Assembly: GCF_018860585.1 (NCBI RefSeq)
Contig: NZ_JAHKPR010000063.1
Span: 1-43,101, forward strand
Source of the DNA: Colwellia sp. E2M01
GTDB lineage: Bacteria > Pseudomonadota > Gammaproteobacteria > Enterobacterales > Alteromonadaceae
Length of the DNA stretch: 43,101 nucleotides
Reading direction: 5' to 3'
Both the position numbers and the translations under genes were made by a program. Below are positions 7,561-16,098 of this stretch, in pieces. Each line of letters opens with the position of its first letter. The first letter of the stretch is position 1. Below the pieces are notes generated by a model. It worked only from the letters and a program-made list of their open reading frames with translations. It was not told the DNA's origin and ran no database searches.

Positions 7561-8031
7561 TTAAATATTATTGTCATTCTTTGATTTTTTACTTTTTAAA
7601 TTAATAGTATTTTCAAGTTCAGCCGCTTTTTTAGGATCAACTTTTCTTAATGCCGCAATTGCATTTTTTACATCAGTATTTGAAATATCAATTTCAATAA
7701 TTGATAAATTTATTTTATTATCTAAATCAATTAAAAATTCTGTATTGTTTTCAATTCTGTCTAATAATTTTGTAGATATTTCTCTATTATCTTTTTCTAA
7801 ATCAGTTTTTCTATTTAAATCATTTTTTAGTTTTTTATTATGTTTTGAACTTAGATTTTTATTATTTTCATTATTTAAAATAAGTTGTTCCGCCTTTTGT
7901 ATTTCAGCTTTTGCTTTTACTAAAAGTGCGTCTTTGTCTTCTGATTTTTCTGGCTCGTTAACTTCTAAAATTAACTCTTCTAATAGATGCTTTTTTTCAA
8001 CTTCCATTTCTTGTAGTGCTGTTTTTTTCAT
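7561..8031 (-). CDS. Coiled-coil protein coupled to the relaxase
   Basis: No family is recognised. The 156-aa product is almost entirely charged and helical, with heptad-like Leu/Ile spacing through residues 5-120 (KKHLLEELILEV, LEKDNREISTKLLDRIENN), so a coiled coil is likely. Its ATG (8029-8031) begins one base after the relaxase stop, and AAGGAT within the relaxase end provides the ribosome site. It is therefore probably a mobilization accessory protein, but this rests on position only. Confidence 0.6.
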   Translation of the reverse strand: MKKTALQEMEVEKKHLLEELILEVNEPEKSEDKDALLVKAKAEIQKAEQLILNNENNKNLSSKHNKKLKNDLNRKTDLEKDNREISTKLLDRIENNTEFLIDLDNKINLSIIEIDISNTDVKNAIAALRKVDPKKAAELENTINLKSKKSKNDNNI

Positions 8032-8032
8032 T

Positions 8033-9151
8033 TTAAATATCCTTATTTGATTTGGGTCTATTACCGTACTTTCTACGATTTTTTATTTTTTTAATACGCT
8101 TTTTTTTCTCTTCAACATCCTGTTCAACTTTTTTAATCTCTGCATTTTTTAAAGGTTTTACTTCTTTCATTAAAATTGGCTGAACATCTGTTTTTTGGGT
8201 TAATGCGTCATAAATTGATATAGCCATATCTTTTAATTTTTCCACTTTTGGTAAAATTAAAAGTTTAGAAATTAATTTCGGATTCTTTTCTTTAAAATCC
8301 AAAACAAAGCCTTTTATTTTTTCAGCATAAAAAGCCAAATCATCAAAACGGTTTAAATCATTTTGATGATCGATTATTTGATCAAGGAGATTATTTTTTT
8401 CTTGTAAATTTTTATAATGATTTTCAACCAACTCATTTGTTTTTAATTCTAACTCTCGAACAAAATCAGCCTTATTTTTATGATCTTTTTTGCTAGTTTT
8501 TTTCTTCTCTCCTCGATCAAAACCAAGCTTTTTAAAATGTTTGTGTAGTAAGTCTTGGGAGTTCTCCCAGTCCTTTTTTCTCATATTGCGTAAACAAGAT
8601 TTATTTTGTTCAAAATCATAATTTAAAAATACAGCGTGTGCGTGTATATTTTTTTTAATATATTCAGTTGTAAAAGCTTCATCATCATTATCAACAGCTA
8701 CATATTTTTCTTGCTCTTCAATGTCTAATTTTTCATATTTATCAGTATCAATTGTCGTTCCTTCATCAAGATGAAACTCGAAACCAATAGGCTCAAAACC
8801 ATATAATTCTTTGTACTCATTCATAAAGTTTTTTGTTGCTCGTTCTATCTCGTTTTTTTTACCGTCCTTTAAGCACTTTTCAAACTGCACAGAATCAAAG
8901 ATTAAGACACTATCAATAAACGTATTACTGTTACTTTGAAGAGCTAATTTATTAGCTTTTTTGGCTTGTTTTAATTTGTTTTTATAATGCGTTTTTAAAT
9001 CATCATTACCGAAACAAAAACCAAAATTATTTTTAGTTAAACATTCAATTGAATTAACATTTATAGTCATATTTCGCAGAACGTGATCAATTTCTGAAAT
9101 GTTAGAATCTTTATAATATTTTGTATTTACGGCACAGTATTTTTTACCCAT
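8033..9151 (-). CDS. mob: MOBV-type relaxase (Mob/Pre family-like)
   Basis: Would nick oriT and lead the strand into a recipient. The N-terminus has His23 in EIDHVLRNM, at the place of the catalytic His22 of MobM (pMV158), and a metal-binding HLDEG (His127, Asp129, Glu130) with IHAHAVFLNYD (His170, His172). In typical MOBV proteins the HxDE and HxH parts are only a few residues apart; here about 40 acidic residues lie between them. The C-terminal half is helical, Lys/Glu rich, with a basic tail. At 372 aa it fits small MOBV proteins. The oriT candidate lies 135 bp upstream. Very AT-rich codon use. Confidence 0.8.
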   Translation of the reverse strand: MGKKYCAVNTKYYKDSNISEIDHVLRNMTINVNSIECLTKNNFGFCFGNDDLKTHYKNKLKQAKKANKLALQSNSNTFIDSVLIFDSVQFEKCLKDGKKNEIERATKNFMNEYKELYGFEPIGFEFHLDEGTTIDTDKYEKLDIEEQEKYVAVDNDDEAFTTEYIKKNIHAHAVFLNYDFEQNKSCLRNMRKKDWENSQDLLHKHFKKLGFDRGEKKKTSKKDHKNKADFVRELELKTNELVENHYKNLQEKNNLLDQIIDHQNDLNRFDDLAFYAEKIKGFVLDFKEKNPKLISKLLILPKVEKLKDMAISIYDALTQKTDVQPILMKEVKPLKNAEIKKVEQDVEEKKKRIKKIKNRRKYGNRPKSNKDI

Positions 9152-9285
9152 TTTTTAAGCTCCTTTGTATTTAAAAGAACATATAAAAAAAGTTTTTCAA
9201 GGACTGATAAAAAGCGCTATGGAATAATGGCTAGAACTGCATAAAAATAAAATTATAAGGCTGTGAAAAATAACTGTGATAATCG

Positions 9286-9338
9286 CTGTTTTAGCACACT
9301 AAAACAGGCTCCGCCTGTGTGTGATGGGGAAACCCCAT
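9286..9338 (-). other. Candidate oriT with three consecutive hairpins
   Basis: On the minus strand, CTGTTTTAG and CTAAAACAG form a perfect 9-bp stem around TGTG (9286-9307). This yields TAGTG/TGCTA, the same core as the pMV158 MOBV nick region TAGTG/TGTTA as I recall it. Two more perfect small dyads follow (ACAGGC-TCC-GCCTGT at 9304-9318, ATGGGG-AAA-CCCCAT at 9324-9338). Position directly upstream of the relaxase gene is that of MOBV plasmids. The nick site is inferred. Confidence 0.7.
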
Positions 9339-9499
9339 ACCCGTTCGATAAATCTCACCCGTTGCACTCTCGCAAGATCACTTGACAAATCGACTTACAG
9401 AATTTGATGTGTTTTTAAATTAGTATTCATTAAGTGTTTTTTTTAGTAATATATTTGTGTTGGATGACCCGTTTACCATACGGAATATTCTCCCCAACT

Positions 9500-9539
9500 A
9501 TCGGCTTGGATTGCCGATGGCCCAACTCCACGATTGGGC
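9500..9539 (+). repeat. Twin hairpins before the PrtN-like gene
   Basis: ATCGGC/GCCGAT (9500-9505, 9513-9518) and GCCCAA/TTGGGC (9520-9525, 9534-9539) form two adjacent short stems that end just before the likely ATG at 9547. In RNA they would occupy the ribosome-binding region, so they could be operators or translational control structures. They also lie in the gap between the oriT candidate and the gene. Confidence 0.55.
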
Positions 9540-9546
9540 TCTAACT

Positions 9547-9831
9547 ATGAAAAAGCAAAAAAATGATAACTTTTCACTAACTCATACAATACTTTTAGAA
9601 CAGTTCGGAAGCGTGATTATTCCCGTTGAAGAGCTTGCCGAATCGTATTTAAATCTTGCACGAAGAACAGCTTTAAATATGGCGAAAAAGCATCAATTGC
9701 CTTTTCCTTGTTTTAAGTTAGGAAACTCTAATAAGTCTTCATTTTTTGTGCATTTAAATGATCTAGTAGATTTTATTGACAGAAGAGTTGAAGAGGAAAG
9801 AAGGGTATGGACAGCCTTCCAAATTGGTTAA
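9547..9831 (+). CDS. PrtN-like (pyocin activator family) regulator, possible excision factor
   Basis: The 94-aa product matches the PrtN family pattern: ILLEQFGSVIIPVEELAESY, then an arginine/lysine-rich helix, LPFPCFKLG, and HLNDLVDFIDRR. PrtN activates pyocin genes in Pseudomonas; short relatives are common near the ends of integrated elements, where they may act as transcription or recombination-direction factors. The ATG at 9547 is preferred, because upstream codons from a TTG at 9457 run through the twin hairpins. No strong Shine-Dalgarno is seen. It lies between oriT and attR. Confidence 0.75.
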   Translation: MKKQKNDNFSLTHTILLEQFGSVIIPVEELAESYLNLARRTALNMAKKHQLPFPCFKLGNSNKSSFFVHLNDLVDFIDRRVEEERRVWTAFQIG

Positions 9832-9847
9832 TTCTCTTGGATAAAAT

Positions 9848-9883
9848 AAAGGCAGCTCTATTTTTTAGGGTTGCCTTTTTCTT
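9848..9883 (+). terminator. Terminator after the PrtN-like gene
   Basis: AAAGGCA and TGCCTTT pair across a 17-nt loop that itself can pair partly, followed by a run of T. It lies 16 bases after the stop codon. Confidence 0.65.
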
Positions 9884-9917
9884 TAATTAAATTCTAAAGT
9901 CCCTTTTTGAATAGAAT

Positions 9918-9936
9918 TGACCCCTTATTTGACCCC
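9918..9936 (+). promoter_or_regulatory. Paired TGACCCC boxes, candidate integrase arm-type sites (right)
   Basis: TGACCCC at 9918-9924 and 9930-9936, again 12 bp apart and followed by ACAAA, repeats the left-end pair in the same orientation. The pair lies about 80 bp inside attR. Function as arm-type sites is inferred. Confidence 0.6.
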
Positions 9937-10003
9937 ACAAATACTTTTAATTTCAACGATCTGTAAAAACCAATAATTAACAACTACTTACCTTGGTGCG
10001 TAC

Positions 10004-10063
10004 CTAGCTATACATCCAATCCAACATGGGCGCAACGGATAGTTTATGGTCTATTTTATTCAT
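10004..10063 (-). pseudogene. dusA: Displaced native 5' end of dusA
   Basis: Minus-strand codons from ATG at 10061-10063 read MNKIDHKLSVAPMLDW, then MYS and a stop (10004-10006). This is the original start of dusA with AAGAG upstream, cut off from the body by the element. It would still be transcribed and make a 19-residue peptide, unless the native promoter is silenced. Confidence 0.9.
10015..10048. other. attR: right attachment site of the dusA element
   Basis: The perfect core TCCAATCCAACAT (10015-10027) is followed by the native dusA codons, which match the attL extension only in part (GCAAC.GATA). The native side is identified by its normal ATG and ribosome site further along. Confidence 0.88.
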
Positions 10064-10286
10064 TATTTTCTCTTAAGAAATTTATCTGCAGCTAAATACA
10101 TATCGAAGCTGTTATTTGCTTGGCATTGTACTACAAGTTGGAAAACATATTAAATGTAAGGATAGCTTCGTTGACTACTTATATTGTAGTTATAAGTTAC
10201 TACAGAGCTATTGAACTTTAAAATGTTATACTTTCTAATATTCAAATAATAATGACTTAATACCCAATATAGAGGCTAAAGTCTTA

Positions 10287-11177
10287 ATGAAAGTAAATTA
10301 CTCTCTTGATGACTTACGATGTTTTTGTGCAGTAGCTAGGTTAGCTAGTTTTAAAGAGGCAGCAATAAATTTAAATATGCCACTATCTACGCTCAGTCGT
10401 CGTATTAGCAAGCTAGAAGATGATCTTCAATTAAGGTTGCTCAATAGAGACGCACATCGCGTATCTTTAACGAGCACAGGTGAGCAATATTATTTACGTT
10501 CGAATACTTTGTTTGACGAACTCGCTGATATTGATAATGATCTACATAAAGATAAGCATGAACCGAAAGGAAAGGTAGTAGTTACGGCACCTATTTATTC
10601 CGGTAAACAATTCTTACGTCCAATTTTTTATGATTTTTTACTTAAATACCCTGAAATACAATTAGATTTACGTTTTTCCAATGATCTTATTGATATTGAG
10701 GGACAAGCCATAGATGTCGCTTTTAGGATGGGTAACCCTTCTATTGAAGAGTGGGTTGTTAGACCATTAAAGCATGCTCATAATATTTTATGTTGCCATC
10801 CCGATTACGTAATTGGTGATATTACACATCCAGAACAACTGACAGAGAACTCAAAAATAACCTGTGCTTCACTTTTACCTTGGCGATTAGTTAATCAACA
10901 GACTAAGGAAGAGGTTGATTACCACCCTAAGAAAGTCATACGTTTAGAAGTTGATGAAATTCAGATGGTTACTCATGCAGTAAAAATGGGTTTAGGTGTT
11001 AGTTATTTACCTGATTATTTAGTCTTACCTTTAATCGAGTCAGGTGATATAAAGCAAGTATTACCGCAATGGCAGAGTAAAGAGCGTAAATTATCTATGC
11101 TGTATCGCGATAGAAATAATATGCCTTTGAGAGTGCGGTTATTTATTGAATATGTATTACAACACTTCCGTGAATAG
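10287..11177 (+). CDS. LysR-family transcriptional regulator
   Basis: N-terminal winged helix-turn-helix (LDDLRCFCAVARLASFKEAA, then PLSTLSRRISKLED) at residues 8-45, linker helix, and a C-terminal periplasmic-binding-like effector domain from about 92. It belongs to the CrgA-like part of LysR regulators by its LNRDAHRVSLTSTGEQYY motif. AGAGG lies about 11 nt before the ATG. Natively it is divergent from dusA, across about 220 bp; the next gene downstream is unrelated. Effector and targets are unknown. Length 296 aa is typical. Confidence 0.9.
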   Translation: MKVNYSLDDLRCFCAVARLASFKEAAINLNMPLSTLSRRISKLEDDLQLRLLNRDAHRVSLTSTGEQYYLRSNTLFDELADIDNDLHKDKHEPKGKVVVTAPIYSGKQFLRPIFYDFLLKYPEIQLDLRFSNDLIDIEGQAIDVAFRMGNPSIEEWVVRPLKHAHNILCCHPDYVIGDITHPEQLTENSKITCASLLPWRLVNQQTKEEVDYHPKKVIRLEVDEIQMVTHAVKMGLGVSYLPDYLVLPLIESGDIKQVLPQWQSKERKLSMLYRDRNNMPLRVRLFIEYVLQHFRE

Positions 11178-11243
11178 TCGCTTCATCACAGTAACTAACA
11201 TAACGCTACTTGTTATCAGGTTCTATATTGCTAGATAGACCAT

Positions 11244-11289
11244 TTAAAAATTAAAAATTAAAAATTAAAAATTAAAAATTAAAAATTAA
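11244..11289. repeat. Heptanucleotide tandem repeat, (TTAAAAA)6.5
   Basis: Six perfect copies of TTAAAAA and a partial seventh lie 77 bp upstream of the ppaC start. Such runs can slip and change promoter spacing. Confidence 0.95.
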
Positions 11290-11365
11290 TGGAGGGTGTA
11301 TTAACAATATACACAATGTAATTTAACTTTGTTAGAATACGCGCAAATTAAAGGAGAGTACTTTT

Positions 11366-12289
11366 ATGCCAAATTATGTTGTCGGTCACAAGATCCCTGA
11401 TTCAGATTCAATCTGTTCAGCAATCGCTTTATCATATTTAAAAACTACCTTAGGTGAGGAAACACTTCCTGCACGTTTAGGTGAATTAACGCCAGAAACG
11501 ATGTTTATTTTAGATAAATTTGGTTTTGAGCAACCTGAGCTTAAAACAAGTTATGCAGGTGAAGGCGTATACATTGTTGATCACAGTGATATTGAATTAG
11601 CACCTGATGATATCGACGAAGCCACTATTTTAGGTATTATTGATCACCATAAATTAGGTGACTTAACAACTTCAACACCACTAGAAATTTGGGTGCGTCC
11701 TGTAGGCTGTACTAATACTATTATTAAAATGATGTATGATTTTTATGATGTTGAAATTCCTAAAAATATCGCGGGTGCTATGATGTGCGCTATTTTAAGT
11801 GATACCGTTATTTTTAAGTCTCCTACATGTACTACTGCGGACATTAAGTGTGTTGAAGCACTAGCTGAAATTGCAGGTATTGAAGATTTTAAAGAATTGG
11901 GCATGGACATGTTCAGAGTTAAATCTGCAGTTGAAGGTACAGCAATTCGCGATTTGGTAAAACGTGACTTTAAAGACTTCAACATGAACGGTAAAAAAGT
12001 AGGTATCGGCCAATTGGAAGTTATCGACTTAGCTGTTTTTGATGATATTAAAGATGAATTACATGCTGATATTGCTGCATTAAAAACAGAAGGCGAGCGT
12101 CATAGTGTGTTTTTATTATTAACTGATATCATGAAAGAAGGCTCAGAACTTCTTGTTGCTAGTGATAGTGATACCCTTGCCGAAGAAGCTTTTGGTGTTG
12201 CACCAAAAGATGGTAAAGCTTGGTTAGATGGCGTACTTAGCCGTAAGAAGCAAGTTGTACCACCACTACAAGAAGTGCTTTTAAAGTAG
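11366..12289 (+). CDS. ppaC: Manganese-dependent inorganic pyrophosphatase (family II)
   Basis: Cytoplasmic enzyme hydrolysing pyrophosphate to phosphate. The DHH-family signatures are VVGHKIPDSDSICSAIA (metal-binding His and Asp near 8-14), VDHSD, and the DHHKLGD motif at about 97; the C-terminal DHHA2 domain ends with SRKKQVVPPL, which carries the substrate-binding Arg/Lys pair. Length 307 aa is standard. AAAGGAGAG precedes the ATG. The gene stands alone between a LysR gene and its own terminator. The heptanucleotide repeat lies in its upstream region. Confidence 0.96.
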   Translation: MPNYVVGHKIPDSDSICSAIALSYLKTTLGEETLPARLGELTPETMFILDKFGFEQPELKTSYAGEGVYIVDHSDIELAPDDIDEATILGIIDHHKLGDLTTSTPLEIWVRPVGCTNTIIKMMYDFYDVEIPKNIAGAMMCAILSDTVIFKSPTCTTADIKCVEALAEIAGIEDFKELGMDMFRVKSAVEGTAIRDLVKRDFKDFNMNGKKVGIGQLEVIDLAVFDDIKDELHADIAALKTEGERHSVFLLLTDIMKEGSELLVASDSDTLAEEAFGVAPKDGKAWLDGVLSRKKQVVPPLQEVLLK

Positions 12290-12333
12290 TATTGATTAAT
12301 ACGTTAGGCAGTAAATAAATGTATTAAAATATA

Positions 12334-12357
12334 AAACCAGCAATTGCTGGTTTTTTT
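12334..12357 (+). terminator. Terminator of ppaC
   Basis: AAACCAGC-AATT-GCTGGTTT is a perfect dyad followed by T-rich sequence. It lies between convergent ppaC and fadA and, since A-runs flank it on the left, could serve both. Confidence 0.88.
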
Positions 12358-12387
12358 ATATCATCTATTTTTGCCTAAAGTTTACTG

Positions 12388-13563
<1,176 letters not shown>

Positions 13564-13567
13564 CTAT

Positions 13568-15760
13568 TTAGTTAGCTAAAGCTTCAGTTTTAATTTTAGT
13601 TTTAACGTCGGTAGTAAAGTAAGACTTACCAGACTTTGCCATATTACGTAAACCATCAGTTACCTGGTAAATTTCCCCTAAATGACTATATTTATCAGCC
13701 AAAGCAATAAAATTATCTAAGCCTAAGGTTTCTAAGTAACGTACCGCTCCGCCTCTAAATGGGGGGAAACCAATACCATAGATTAAGCCCATATCAGCTT
13801 CGGCGGCAGTATCAACAACGCCTTCTTCTAAACAGCGAATAACTTCATTGATCATAGGCACCATTAAACGGGCAATAATTTCGTCATTACTAAATTCACG
13901 TTTTTCTGCACAACCCTTTGTAAGCAATTCATAAGTTTTTGCTGAGGCGATTTTTGCAGAGCGACCACGTTTGTCTTTACTGTGATCATAAAAGCCTTTC
14001 GCATTTTTTTGACCAAAACGTTCGTTACTATATAAAATACTAACAGGATCGTTGGCTATTTTCCCCATACGAGTTGGGAAACCATCTGACATAACGCCAG
14101 TACAATGATCTGCGGTATCGATACCTACGACATCAAGTAAATAGGCTGGTCCCATTGGCCAGCCAAATTCTTTCTCCATAACTTTATCGATAACAGCGAA
14201 ATCAGCGCCTGCAATAACTAGTTGGCTAAAGCCTGCAAAGTAAGGGAATAAAACACGGTTAACATAAAAACCAGGGCAGTCATTAACGACAATCGGCGAT
14301 TTTCCCATTTTAGCTGCGTAAGCGACAACAGCAGCAACGGTTTCATCTGAAGTTTCTTTACTACGAATTACTTCAACTAATGGCATTTTGTGTACAGGGT
14401 TAAAAAAATGCATGCCACAAAATTTATCAGGACGTTTGACACTTTTAGCTAATAAGTCGATTGATATAGTTGAGGTGTTAGACGTTAAAATTGTCTCTGC
14501 GCTAACATGTGATTCAACTTCCGCTAATACTAAGCCTTTTATTTTTGGGTTTTCTACAACAGCTTCAACAACAATATCGACATCTTTTACGCTATCATAA
14601 CTTAAACTTGGGCTGATATTATTTAATACTTTTGCCATTTTACTAGGGTTAGAATAACCACGTTCAACTTGTTTAGTTAAAATATCGGCTGCGGTTTGCA
14701 AGCCAAGTGCTAGGGCATCATTGTTAATATCTTTCATAACAATAGGTGTGCCTTTATAAGCTGATTGGTAAGCAATACCACCACCCATAATACCTGCACC
14801 TAGTACAGCGGCTTTATTGATTTCTTTAGATACTTGCTTAACCGCTTTTTTGGCTTTGGCTTTGATCACTTGATCAGCCATAAATAAACCAATTTGTGCC
14901 GTAGCTGCATCAGTTTTTGCAAGCTTAGCAAAGCCTAAATTTTCAGCGGCCATCGCTCCAGCTCTATCTAATGTCGATGCTGCTTCAATGGTTTTGACCA
15001 TAACCATGGGAGCAGGATAGTGCTTACCTGCTTTTGCGGCAATCATGCCTTTGCAGGTGTTAAAGCACATAATCGATTCAGTTTTACTTAAGCTTAATGG
15101 ATCTAGTTTAACTTGACGTTTTGCACGCCAATCTAATTTACCTTCAATGGCTTGCTTAAGTATTTTAATCGCGCCTTCACGTAAATGCTCAGGTTCAACT
15201 ACGGCATCAAGTAAGCCAACTGACTGTGCTTGTTCAGCTTTATGCGCTTTACCTGTACTTATCCACTCAACCGCGTTATCAGCACCAATAACTCGAGGTA
15301 AGCGGACTGTACCGCCAAACCCAGGCATAATACCGAGTTTAACTTCTGGTAAGCCAATACTCACTGTTGTATCAGCGATACGATAATCACAAGAAAGGAT
15401 TAATTCGCAACCGCCACCTAACGCTACGCCATTAATTGCTGCAATGGTCGGAATATTGAGGTCTTCAAAGGAATCAAATACATCAGTTGCGCTTTTAATC
15501 CAAGCAACTAACTCATCTGTAGGCTTTTTAAATATATCCAAAAATTCGTTGATATCAGCGCCAACAAGAAAAGCTGGCTTAGCTGATATAAGCATAACTG
15601 CTTTGGCACTAGAGCAATTATTGATGGTAGCGATAACGTCAATAAATTCTTTGAAAGTCGCTTGATCGAATTTATTAACGGAGCCTTTGGCATCGAATAT
15701 AAGCTCTACAATACCGTCTTCTAGTAATTGGGCAGAAAGGCTGTTGCCTTGATAGATCAT
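13568..15760 (-). CDS. fadB: Fatty acid oxidation complex subunit alpha FadB
   Basis: Multifunctional enoyl-CoA hydratase, 3-hydroxyacyl-CoA dehydrogenase and isomerase. The N-terminal crotonase domain has [10 protein letters not shown] and [15 protein letters not shown] with the two catalytic glutamates. The NAD-binding motif [14 protein letters not shown] begins near 318, and the dehydrogenase signature [17 protein letters not shown] follows. The C-terminal half carries the second dehydrogenase domain. At 730 aa it equals E. coli FadB (729). AAGGAGA lies 6 nt before the ATG. First gene of the fadBA operon. Confidence 0.97.
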   Translation of the reverse strand: MIYQGNSLSAQLLEDGIVELIFDAKGSVNKFDQATFKEFIDVIATINNCSSAKAVMLISAKPAFLVGADINEFLDIFKKPTDELVAWIKSATDVFDSFEDLNIPTIAAINGVALGGGCELILSCDYRIADTTVSIGLPEVKLGIMPGFGGTVRLPRVIGADNAVEWISTGKAHKAEQAQSVGLLDAVVEPEHLREGAIKILKQAIEGKLDWRAKRQVKLDPLSLSKTESIMCFNTCKGMIAAKAGKHYPAPMVMVKTIEAASTLDRAGAMAAENLGFAKLAKTDAATAQIGLFMADQVIKAKAKKAVKQVSKEINKAAVLGAGIMGGGIAYQSAYKGTPIVMKDINNDALALGLQTAADILTKQVERGYSNPSKMAKVLNNISPSLSYDSVKDVDIVVEAVVENPKIKGLVLAEVESHVSAETILTSNTSTISIDLLAKSVKRPDKFCGMHFFNPVHKMPLVEVIRSKETSDETVAAVVAYAAKMGKSPIVVNDCPGFYVNRVLFPYFAGFSQLVIAGADFAVIDKVMEKEFGWPMGPAYLLDVVGIDTADHCTGVMSDGFPTRMGKIANDPVSILYSNERFGQKNAKGFYDHSKDKRGRSAKIASAKTYELLTKGCAEKREFSNDEIIARLMVPMINEVIRCLEEGVVDTAAEADMGLIYGIGFPPFRGGAVRYLETLGLDNFIALADKYSHLGEIYQVTDGLRNMAKSGKSYFTTDVKTKIKTEALAN

Positions 15761-16098
15761 ACCTAGTCTCCTTAGCGGATGGTGATACTAGTATCAATAA
15801 CTATGTGATCATTTCTACTGCTTATAAAATAGATAACTTAATTAATGAAACGAGTATTATTTGTTTATTTATGATTAATATTGATTCTGGCATATTTAAT
15901 AAAAGCTGAATTCAAAAATAATTATAGCTGCTTTTACTTTATTATTTGATTTAAGCTAATAATAGCTTACTTGTTATTTTTTATAGTTAAAAAAGGTATA
16001 AAAAAACACCCGACCAAAAATATGGAGGAGTGTTTATTATTTATGACTTTTTAGGGCAAGCAAGCACTACTCGTACTTATATAAAGATACATCTACAA
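15761..16098. other. Intergenic region upstream of fadB
   Basis: AT-rich 338 bp that should hold the fadBA promoter. No regulator site could be assigned with confidence. Its left part contains the 3' terminator of the GGDEF/EAL gene at 15999-16035. Confidence 0.5.
15999..16035 (-). terminator. Terminator of the REC-GGDEF-EAL gene
   Basis: On the minus strand AAACAC pairs with GTGTTT (adjacent C and G extend it with a bulge) and is followed by a run of seven T. It lies 60 bp beyond the stop codon. Confidence 0.7.

Larger units (their letters stand above)
1520..10027. mobile_element. Integrative mobilizable element inserted in the 5' end of dusA (about 8.5 kb)
   Basis: Bounded by the 13-bp direct repeat TCCAATCCAACAT at 1520-1532 and 10015-10027, both inside copies of the dusA codons for APMLDW. 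It carries a tyrosine integrase next to the left end, a type II restriction-modification system, a RepL-like initiator with two small genes, a MOBV-like relaxase with coiled-coil partner and oriT candidate, and a PrtN-like gene next to the right end. No type IV secretion genes are present, so transfer would need a helper element. It is visibly more AT-rich than the flanking core genes. Elements that target the 5' end of dusA are an established class in Proteobacteria; this cargo combination is read from the sequence. Confidence 0.92.

Noticed and set aside
15761..15860. FadR or PsrA operator upstream of fadB
   Set aside because: Only fragments such as GAAAC and TTTG are present, below what would distinguish a site from AT-rich background.
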